NCBI GenBank assembly: GCA_015486915.1
Contig: WFQS01000103.1
Location: forward strand, 1 to 6,856
Direction: 5' to 3'
Length of the DNA: 6,856 nt
DNA from: Desulfobacteraceae bacterium
GTDB taxonomy: Bacteria; Desulfobacterota; Desulfobacteria; Desulfobacterales; Desulfobacteraceae
The position numbers were made by a program, and so were the translations under genes. Every line of letters begins with the position of its first letter. The stretch's first letter is position 1. The notes under the pieces were generated by a model. It was not told the DNA's origin and did not search any database. It was given only the letters and a program-made list of their open reading frames with translations. Below, piece by piece: positions 1 to 5,821 of the stretch.

Positions 1-402
1 AGACTGTAATGAACCATCCGGGTTTATGATACAGGTACCGGCAAGACCTACTTCTAAATTTGTGTCCATGTATGAAGTTAATTTTTTAAAAGCACCTGTG
101 GCAAGCTCAGTGTCCGGGTTTAAATAATAGATATACCGTCCTGATGACACCTTCAGCCCCTGGTTGTTGGCCCTGGCAAATCCCAGGTTTTCTTTATTTT
201 CTATCAGTTTAACCCATGGAAAATTATTTTTTACGATCTCAACACTTCCGTCTTTGGAACCATTGTCGATGAGAATCACCTCGTAAGAAACATTTTTTTG
301 TAATGAAATTGAATTTAAGCACCTTATGATAAAATCGGCTGTATTATAGTTTACAATGATCACCGACAGGTCATATGGCTGTTCAGTTTTATAAATATTC
401 AA
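1..402 (-). CDS. GT2 glycosyltransferase, N-terminal 134 residues, TTG start, 3' end outside the window
   Basis: The last gene of the series is open from a TTG at 402 to the left edge with no stop. It has the GT-A domain of a family 2 glycosyltransferase: DLSVIIVNYNT (11-21), ILIDNGSKDGSV (43-54), LIENKENLGFARANN (66-80), the DxD-equivalent YLNPDTEL (93-100) and NPDGS (127-131), where the C-terminal half would begin. TTG is the only plausible start. An in-frame TAA lies four codons upstream, the first in-frame GTG falls inside the first beta strand, and AAGGA (409-413) is six bases before the TTG. The start overlaps the previous stop as TTGA. The protein is a clear relative of the product at 4081-5031, especially across IEN-ENLGFA-ANN. 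The catalytic and C-terminal parts are not visible, so only the family can be stated; a rhamnosyltransferase-like role in the same glycan is likely. Confidence 0.88.
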   Translation of the reverse strand, partial: MNIYKTEQPYDLSVIIVNYNTADFIIRCLNSISLQKNVSYEVILIDNGSKDGSVEIVKNNFPWVKLIENKENLGFARANNQGLKVSSGRYIYYLNPDTELATGAFKKLTSYMDTNLEVGLAGTCIINPDGSLQS

Positions 403-1628
403 TTTTTGTCCTTATTTGGATTCAAAGCATTTTTCCTTTTCATAATAAAAAGATAAAGGGAATAAATTTCTTTTGCCATTGCATCCCAAGAACATGAAAG
501 ACTTGCAAGGCGTGCTTTTTCCCCCATTTTTTTTCTTAATGAGGGTTCCTGCAGTTTAAAGATAATCCTGCTTACCATAACAGGATCTGCCTCGGGAGGA
601 ATAATAAATCCGTTTGATTTGTCAACCACAATGTCTTTGGCGCCAACGGTACTGGATATGATCACCGGCAGTCCTGCCAGCATGGCCTCAGGAACTACCA
701 TGCCAAAGGTATCGTATTTTGAGGGCATGATAAAAATGTCCGAGGCAAGATAGAAATCCTGAACAAAAGGTGTTGCCCCGGCAAAGGCTACACAATTTAA
801 AATTCCAAGGTTTTCTGCTTTTTTTGTGTATTTTGTTTTGTTACCCCTGCCCACAATCAATAATTTAAATGGATTATTACCTTTGTTACTGCATTGAGCC
901 AGGGATTCCATCACAAGATCAAGATTTTTGATCTCAAAGTTCATGCCAACAAAAAGCAGCAGAATATCTGAATCCAGGAATCCAAAACGTTTTCTTATGC
1001 TTGTTCTTGCCGCTTTTTTGTCATGGTTTTTAAAAAAATCAGGAGAAATTCCGGGATGGATAATTTTTATCATATCACTTGCAAGATCATATATTTTCCG
1101 GGTTTCATCTGCAGCAATGGATGAAACAGGCAGAATTTTTTTAAGGTATGGATTTGAAATTCCTTTTTTTTCGATCCAGGCAATTACCATGTCAGATAAT
1201 TTAAGCCATCTTTTTTTGCGGATTTCTTTTATCCATGTAATATGGGGAATGCCATGAAATGTAAAAATATCCATAAAAAAAATTCGGTCATGGCTGTGGA
1301 TGATGTCATATCTGCCGCGGGTTTTTAAAAAGACATTAATGGCAAAGGAAAAGGATTCAAGAAAACGTGGAAACGGAATTGTCCGTATTTTATGAAAATA
1401 TACGGAAGAGTTTCCTTTTTGCCATTTATTTGCAAAAACATGAATTTCCGTTTTTTCAAACCGTGCAAGCCTTTCGGTCAGTTGATAAGCAAAATTTTCC
1501 GCACCACCCATAAGACCGTATTTCGGGATGATAACTGCGATTTTTATCGTTTTGTCAGATTTGTCATGTATGACAGGACCGGAACTGAACTTATGTGTTG
1601 GTGTATGTGAAATGGATCTGCCATGCAT
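399..1628 (-). CDS. GT4 glycosyltransferase, WaaG/RfaG-like
   Basis: A 409-residue GT-B fold family 4 enzyme, similar in plan to WaaG (RfaG), which adds glucose to the heptose region of the core using UDP-glucose. After a 26-residue polar N-terminal extension, IKIAVIIPKYGLMGGAENFA (28-47) holds the GG motif of the acceptor domain. HSHDRIFF (111-118) and FTFHGIPH (122-129) follow, and SSIAADETRKIY (169-180) precedes the linker. The C-terminal donor domain has LLLFVGMNFEIKN (223-235), LLIVGRGN (256-263) and KYDTFGMVVPEAMLAGLPVI (304-323). That last block is the EX7E site with aspartate (306) in place of the first glutamate and Glu314 as the second; Asp here occurs in many GT4 proteins. The ATG at 1628 is 1 nt after the upstream TAA, with AAAAGG eleven bases before it, so the extension is probably real. 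The stop overlaps the next TTG start by 4 nt. The sugar specificity is inferred. Confidence 0.86.
   Translation of the reverse strand: MHGRSISHTPTHKFSSGPVIHDKSDKTIKIAVIIPKYGLMGGAENFAYQLTERLARFEKTEIHVFANKWQKGNSSVYFHKIRTIPFPRFLESFSFAINVFLKTRGRYDIIHSHDRIFFMDIFTFHGIPHITWIKEIRKKRWLKLSDMVIAWIEKKGISNPYLKKILPVSSIAADETRKIYDLASDMIKIIHPGISPDFFKNHDKKAARTSIRKRFGFLDSDILLLFVGMNFEIKNLDLVMESLAQCSNKGNNPFKLLIVGRGNKTKYTKKAENLGILNCVAFAGATPFVQDFYLASDIFIMPSKYDTFGMVVPEAMLAGLPVIISSTVGAKDIVVDKSNGFIIPPEADPVMVSRIIFKLQEPSLRKKMGEKARLASLSCSWDAMAKEIYSLYLFIMKRKNALNPNKDKN
409..413 (-). promoter_or_regulatory. Shine-Dalgarno AAGGA for the TTG-initiated GT2
   Basis: AAGGA stands six bases before the TTG at 400-402, inside the end of the WaaG-like gene. 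It decides the start, since no ATG or usable GTG exists in that frame before the first conserved strand. Confidence 0.8.
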
Positions 1629-1629
1629 A

Positions 1630-2928
1630 TTAAAACCAACCTTTTATTTTTTTGGATTTGATGAAATTATTATTCACGTGCAAATTGTTTTGAATGGAAA
1701 GATAAACCTGGGATCTATTTTCCATGACCTGATTTGCCCTTCTTGGTTTTAAATCTTTGGCAAGGGCTATAACAAGAACAACTGCAACAAGTATTCTCAT
1801 TGCGGTAATTTCGGAGATATTACATTTTTGGGCCGCATATACACAGCATTTTTTCAAGCCAAGCCCCATAAAGACAGAGACCGGGATAATAAAAAGAATC
1901 ACATAGCGATAGGATAGAATCCATGTATCAAGATTAAAAATATAAAGCGCACAAAAGCTGGCAGATATAAGAGCGAAGCAATAGGTAAATTTTTTATCCA
2001 TTCTTGACATGGGAAACGAGAGTATGCCGATCACGCAGAAAAAACCCGGGATATAGGCAACGCCTTCAAGAAAACTGTTAAAAACTTTTTCAATGCCTAT
2101 GAGCCACATGTCCCGTGTTGCATCCAGCAGAAAAAGTTTTTCTGTCAAAGGCTGCTGAAGTGCAAGATGTTTTATCTGAGTTCTTAATAACTGATAATTA
2201 TGATAAAAACCATTCACAAGATTTATTACATAACCAAATCGGAAAAACTTAGTGAAACCTGCCCGTAAAACTTCAATATTAAAGGCAATGGATATACCTA
2301 TCACACTTAAAAGAACAATTAATCCCATCACATGTTTTCTGTTTTTACTGCAGACAATAAAAAAAATAAAACTTATCAGAAGGACAACGACAGCTTCTAT
2401 CCTCACAAGGGTTGCGAGAAAAAAGAAGATAAAGGAAACAAAGGCCTGTTTTGTATTTTTAACTTTAAGATGATGCACAAAAAAATAAAGTCCTGCTGTC
2501 AGAAAAAACCAGTACATGGGGTCTTTGATTATATCTGCACTTCTGCTGACAAATACGGGAAGAGTGGCTGTAATTAAAGTAGTGGCCAGGGCATATTGCC
2601 TGTCAAGATATTCCATGAGGAAAAAATAAAGGGGAATAATGGTTATAGTCCCGAAAAACAGTGAAATCACGGTGGCTGTGAGAATCCAGTTTGAAAACAG
2701 GGGAAACATAAAGGCGACACAGAGAGAATAAATTGATAGAAAATCAAGCCTTGCAAATATGGCAGAATAATTGTTGCTGTATATAGCCTTTGCCTGGGCA
2801 ATATAAGCAATGGCATCAGGATTGACAATACAGGTGTTATGCCAGGCAATAAGCCGGAATATAAGCCCTGTCATTACAACGAAAACAAGAGGGTTTAAAG
2901 ATATTTTAACAATTGTTTTTTTATTCAT
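1630..2928 (-). CDS. GT-C (family 39/ArnT-like) integral membrane glycosyltransferase
   Basis: A 432-residue polytopic protein with roughly 10-11 hydrophobic helices, the first at about 12-29 and the last at about 376-390. It resembles the PMT/ArnT superfamily, which transfers a sugar from a polyprenyl-phosphate donor at the periplasmic face. NPDAIAYIAQAKAI (36-49), in the first external loop after TM1, supplies the GT-C acidic residue (Asp38). IIKDPMYW (133-140) before a helix and SYRYVILFIIP (339-349) near the end are usual in this superfamily. A charged tail of about 40 residues (KDLKPRRANQ onward) closes the protein; many relatives carry a longer soluble tail, so it may be short, but I cannot prove truncation. 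The ATG at 2928 is 29 nt after the upstream stop and has only the A/T-rich AATAAAATTTAA before it, with no Shine-Dalgarno sequence. A later Met19 lies inside TM1 and is less likely. Donor and acceptor are unknown; lipopolysaccharide or an undecaprenyl-linked glycan is inferred from neighbours. Confidence 0.8.
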   Translation of the reverse strand: MNKKTIVKISLNPLVFVVMTGLIFRLIAWHNTCIVNPDAIAYIAQAKAIYSNNYSAIFARLDFLSIYSLCVAFMFPLFSNWILTATVISLFFGTITIIPLYFFLMEYLDRQYALATTLITATLPVFVSRSADIIKDPMYWFFLTAGLYFFVHHLKVKNTKQAFVSFIFFFLATLVRIEAVVVLLISFIFFIVCSKNRKHVMGLIVLLSVIGISIAFNIEVLRAGFTKFFRFGYVINLVNGFYHNYQLLRTQIKHLALQQPLTEKLFLLDATRDMWLIGIEKVFNSFLEGVAYIPGFFCVIGILSFPMSRMDKKFTYCFALISASFCALYIFNLDTWILSYRYVILFIIPVSVFMGLGLKKCCVYAAQKCNISEITAMRILVAVVLVIALAKDLKPRRANQVMENRSQVYLSIQNNLHVNNNFIKSKKIKGWF

Positions 2929-2943
2929 TTAAATTTTATTGTT

Positions 2944-2977
2944 GTTATTCAAGTTCGTTATTCAAGTTCGTTATTCA
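2944..2977. repeat. 13-bp tandem repeat (2.6 copies) over the stop codon of the WaaQ-like gene
   Basis: On the plus strand, gttattcaagttc occurs at 2944-2956 and again at 2957-2969, followed by the first eight bases at 2970-2977. All copies are identical. The array covers the last six codons and TAA of the gene at 2958-4079 and most of the 29-nt gap before the gene at 1630-2928. The 13-bp unit is not a multiple of three. Confidence 0.95.
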
Positions 2978-4079
2978 TGGCAGATACTAAATTCAGTTTT
3001 TTTATCTCTCTGTCAACGGCTTCAATTGTGACATTTGAATCAAGGGTCAAAAGACATCGGCTTTTTTCACTGTCATTGCAGCCTTTTCTTTTACAATGTA
3101 TACATTTCATTTTATTTGCTACTACAATATGCTGATCCCCTTTTGGTGCCCAGTTTACAGGGGATGACGGCCCGAAAATACTTATGGTAGGTGTATTTAC
3201 AGCCGCTGCAATATGAATGGCAGATGTGTCGATACTAACCACAAGGCCTGCCTGCTGCAGCAATCCCGCCATTTCAATAATTGAGGTTTTTCCGGCCATA
3301 TTTAAGACCTGTCTTTTTGATGCCTTAATTAAAACTTGTGCCCTTTTATGCTCCTGATCTGAGCCGGTAATGACAACAGGCAATCCCCACACATCTGAAA
3401 TATGGTGAATCAGTTTAATATAATGTGTGGCAGGAAGCTCTTTATACTGCCATATGGAAAAGGGATGCAGTACAATAAATTTTTTTTTGTTTATTTTTTC
3501 ACGGTTCAGTTCATTTAAAACTTTTTGTTTAATATCTATTGGGACATGAATGCATGGATATAAATTAACGGGTACAGCAGGGTTTAAAGGGGAAAGAATA
3601 TTAAGATTATGATCAATGGAATGCTGGTTTTCTTCATTATCAGGATCAACAAGATGGGTAAAAATAAAGTTACGAAGCTTTGCCTCATGGTCAAATCGCC
3701 CTACACGGTACAAAGCTCCTGATAAAAGGGAAAGAACTCCACCTCTTGTACCTGTCCTGAGTTCAATGCAAAGATCAAAATCCGACAGAATCAGATTTTT
3801 CATCAGCAAAAGCTGATGACGAATACCTTTTGCACCTTTCCTGAATTTATCCACCGATATCACATCATCCGGTTCAGGGCAGCCCAAAAGCAGTGCCGCG
3901 GCTTTTTCACGAACAGCCACAGTCAGAACAGCCCCCGGGAATGTCTGCTTAAGGGCGTATATTGCGGGCAGGGTCAGTACCAGATCACCAATATCGCCTA
4001 ATTGAATCAAAAGGATTTTTTTGATTCTTTTTTTATCAATAATTTTTCCCTTACTTATAAATCTGTTTTTAAAAATCAT
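2958..4079 (-). CDS. GT9 heptosyltransferase-family protein, WaaQ-like
   Basis: A 373-residue GT9 enzyme, probably adding a heptose (or a related sugar) from an ADP-activated donor to the core. KKILLIQLGDIGDLVLTLPA (20-39) is the classic N-terminus, with Asp32 aligning to the proposed catalytic base of WaaC. ELRTGTRGGVLSLLSG (106-121) and FGPSSPVNWAPKG (302-314) resemble the heptosyltransferase III (WaaQ) branch more than WaaC or WaaF. HPFSIWQYKELP (205-216) contains the family lysine, and SIDTSAIHIAAA (282-293) is the donor-site signature. Cysteines at 326, 329, 334 and 342 give the same CxxC-C-C tail as the GT9 at 5822-6856. The ATG at 4079 lies 1 nt after the upstream stop, has no good Shine-Dalgarno sequence and leaves an 18-residue basic extension before the family start. 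A TAAGGGA at 4047-4053 sits inside that extension, but only an in-frame ATT follows it, so I keep the ATG. The stop lies in a 13-bp tandem repeat. Confidence 0.86.
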   Translation of the reverse strand: MIFKNRFISKGKIIDKKRIKKILLIQLGDIGDLVLTLPAIYALKQTFPGAVLTVAVREKAAALLLGCPEPDDVISVDKFRKGAKGIRHQLLLMKNLILSDFDLCIELRTGTRGGVLSLLSGALYRVGRFDHEAKLRNFIFTHLVDPDNEENQHSIDHNLNILSPLNPAVPVNLYPCIHVPIDIKQKVLNELNREKINKKKFIVLHPFSIWQYKELPATHYIKLIHHISDVWGLPVVITGSDQEHKRAQVLIKASKRQVLNMAGKTSIIEMAGLLQQAGLVVSIDTSAIHIAAAVNTPTISIFGPSSPVNWAPKGDQHIVVANKMKCIHCKRKGCNDSEKSRCLLTLDSNVTIEAVDREIKKLNLVSAMNNELE

Positions 4080-4080
4080 C

Positions 4081-5031
4081 TTATTGTCTTGTCGTTTTCG
4101 GACATCCCTTTATATGCCAGAGTAATAATTTCAGATAGATCATGAGTTTTTTTCTGTATCTGCCTCTGTATCTGTCATTGATAAACAGTGTCAAAAGACA
4201 GATTACAGAATTTGATACGATATCTGTAAGAAGTTTCATTAAAACAATGGGGTAAACCATAACAGACCAGGGGCCGTAACGTTTTTTAAAATAAATATAC
4301 CTTGATTCATAAAAAAGTTTTCTGGATTTAATATTATGCCCCACACTTTTTCCCTGGAGATGATAAATTTTTGCATCAGGTACAATATATGACAACCAGC
4401 CCCTTTGCATCATGCGGAATGCAAGGTCGGTTTCTTCAAAAAAGAAGAAAAAGGATTCATCAAAAAAATTCACTTCTGATATGGCTTTTTTTCGGATTAA
4501 AATACACGCCCCTATACAGGAATCAACCGGTACAGGGGATTTTATCTTTGATCTTTTGCTTTTACGGCTGAAAATCAGGGCGTTTAATACACTTTCATTA
4601 ATGATCAGATTAAAAAAATTCGGGAAACCGGCAAAGGAGTTTTGTTTTGAGCCGTCCTCGTTCAGAAGCTTTCCGCAGGCAATACCTGCACAAGGGGTGT
4701 TTTCCATGAAATCATATAAAATTTTCACGGCATTTTCTTTTAGAATTGTGTCTGAATTCAATAACAGGGCATATTTGCCTTTTATTTTTTTAAGGGCTGA
4801 GTTATTTGCCTTTGCAAACCCTAGATTCTCCCTGTTTTCAATAATGTTTACCCCGGGATATTTTTCATATATGGCAGCAACACTTCCGTCAACAGAAGCG
4901 TTATCCACCACATGGATTTCAAATGTTAAATCCTTAACGGTTTTGTATACAGATTCGAGGCAGTTAAGTACAAGCTGTCTGGTATTATAACTTAAAATAA
5001 TGATACTTACAGATATTTCAGACTCATTCAC
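4081..5031 (-). CDS. GT2 glycosyltransferase, rhamnosyltransferase-like (WbbL type), GTG start
   Basis: A 316-residue family 2 glycosyltransferase of the type often labelled rhamnosyltransferase (WbbL-like). It would add one sugar from a nucleotide donor to a core or glycan acceptor at the inner membrane. Visible motifs are SIIILSYNT (9-17), VVDNASVDGSV (41-51), IENRENLGFAKANN (64-77), the DxD-equivalent LLNSDT (90-95), CIGACILIRK (172-181), the catalytic-loop pattern EETDLAFRM (199-207) after an unusual run of five phenylalanines, and HLQGKS (224-229). A hydrophobic stretch at about 257-284 suggests membrane association. The start is GTG: the reading begins inside the previous gene's end (GTGAATGA, 8-nt overlap), with AAGGGAG ten bases upstream at 5042-5048. 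The stop lies 1 nt before the next ATG. The protein is clearly related to the partial product at 1-402. The donor sugar is unknown; rhamnose is only the family default. Confidence 0.85.
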   Translation of the reverse strand: MNESEISVSIIILSYNTRQLVLNCLESVYKTVKDLTFEIHVVDNASVDGSVAAIYEKYPGVNIIENRENLGFAKANNSALKKIKGKYALLLNSDTILKENAVKILYDFMENTPCAGIACGKLLNEDGSKQNSFAGFPNFFNLIINESVLNALIFSRKSKRSKIKSPVPVDSCIGACILIRKKAISEVNFFDESFFFFFEETDLAFRMMQRGWLSYIVPDAKIYHLQGKSVGHNIKSRKLFYESRYIYFKKRYGPWSVMVYPIVLMKLLTDIVSNSVICLLTLFINDRYRGRYRKKLMIYLKLLLWHIKGCPKTTRQ

Positions 5032-5800
5032 AGGTTATTTTCTCCCTTGAAACATAAGTCTTTTCCCATGCCTTTGCATGCTTTATAAAAATGTACCAGC
5101 CTGAATTCATCGCTATAATAAATCCTTGCCAGCCATCGAGAAATCCCATTTTCCATAAATAGCACTCAAAAAATTTCACTGCCATGTGAAATAACCCCAG
5201 AATAAGAAAAACACCCCCTTTTACCCCGGTATCTTTTGCATAGGCAGTGGAGTAATTGTTAATTGTGTTAATCTGATGGGAAATGTTTTTATAAACATAG
5301 TGTAGAATGGGATTTTTAAGTTTTTTCACCTTTCCTTTAACTATAAGTTTTTCGTGAAGACCTTTGCCCTGCCATTCTGCTGCTTTTCTGCGGACAAGCC
5401 TTGTTTTTCTGTCAGGATACCAGCCCCCGTGCCTGATCCATTTTCCAAGATAAAAGGAAAGTCTTGGCATGGAAAATCCGGTTATGTCTTTTTCTGCTTT
5501 TTGAACTGCATTTTTTATTTCCGTGGCCAGATTTTTTGATAAAGCCTCATCTGCATCAAGGCTGAGAATCCAGCTGCAACGGCATTTCTCAAATGCAAAA
5601 TTTTTCTGATCGGCAAACCCCGGCCATTCCCGGTGATAAACTTTTGCCCCTGCCCTTTTGCAAATATCTGCTGTTTGATCTGTACTGCCTGAATCAATCA
5701 CGATTATTTCGTTCACAAATGCAGCACTTTCCAGCATTCTTTGTATATTTTTTTCTTCGTTTTCTGTTATCACAGCAAGACTTATGGAATTTTTATTCAT
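5024..5800 (-). CDS. WaaE/LgtF-like GT2 glycosyltransferase (lipopolysaccharide core)
   Basis: A 258-residue GT-A fold family 2 enzyme resembling the WaaE/KdtX and LgtF group, which add a beta-1,4-glucose to heptose I of the inner core. The N-terminus SLAVITENEEKNI (7-19) is the nucleotide-binding strand. VIDSGSTDQT (34-43) follows, and LDADEAL (81-87) carries the DxD metal/UDP-sugar site. The middle has the group-typical block RHGGWYPDRKTRLVRR (123-138) and GLHEKL. Residues about 196-214 are hydrophobic and precede GFLDGWQGF, a C-terminal pattern usual in this group and probably membrane-associating. Length is normal for the group. The ATG at 5800 is supported by TAGGA nine bases upstream and by direct alignment of the family N-terminus. 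The stop overlaps the next start by 8 nt. Its position directly after a WaaC-type gene fits an inner-core role. The exact sugar and linkage are inferred from similarity only. Confidence 0.88.
   Translation of the reverse strand: MNKNSISLAVITENEEKNIQRMLESAAFVNEIIVIDSGSTDQTADICKRAGAKVYHREWPGFADQKNFAFEKCRCSWILSLDADEALSKNLATEIKNAVQKAEKDITGFSMPRLSFYLGKWIRHGGWYPDRKTRLVRRKAAEWQGKGLHEKLIVKGKVKKLKNPILHYVYKNISHQINTINNYSTAYAKDTGVKGGVFLILGLFHMAVKFFECYLWKMGFLDGWQGFIIAMNSGWYIFIKHAKAWEKTYVSREKITCE
5042..5048 (-). promoter_or_regulatory. Shine-Dalgarno AAGGGAG for the GTG-initiated GT2
   Basis: AAGGGAG stands ten bases before the GTG at 5029-5031, within the last codons of the WaaE-like gene. It supports the GTG start and the 8-nt overlap. 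Confidence 0.75.
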
Positions 5801-5803
5801 AAT

Positions 5804-5814
5804 CTCCGATCCTA
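5804..5814 (-). promoter_or_regulatory. Ribosome binding site of the WaaE-like gene
   Basis: In the 21-nt gap, TAGGA (5810-5814) is nine bases and GGAG (5804-5807) three bases before the ATG at 5798-5800. The farther element has the better spacing. Nothing else, such as a promoter or terminator, fits in this gap. Confidence 0.6.
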
Positions 5815-5821
5815 ACCTCTG

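Noticed and set aside
304..314. Asp306 in place of the first Glu of the GT4 EX7E motif as a sign of an inactive enzyme (positions are residues of the 399-1628 product)
   Set aside because: Asp is a usual substitution at this site in GT4 proteins, and all other donor-site features are present.
928..1257. A 109-codon plus-strand frame opposite the WaaG-like gene
   Set aside because: It is antisense to a conserved glycosyltransferase with clear motifs; its product shows no family features.
4412..4990. A 192-codon open frame on the plus strand, antisense to the rhamnosyltransferase-like GT2
   Set aside because: It is fully inside a well-supported gene, has no recognisable domain, and is the kind of shadow frame expected opposite biased codons.
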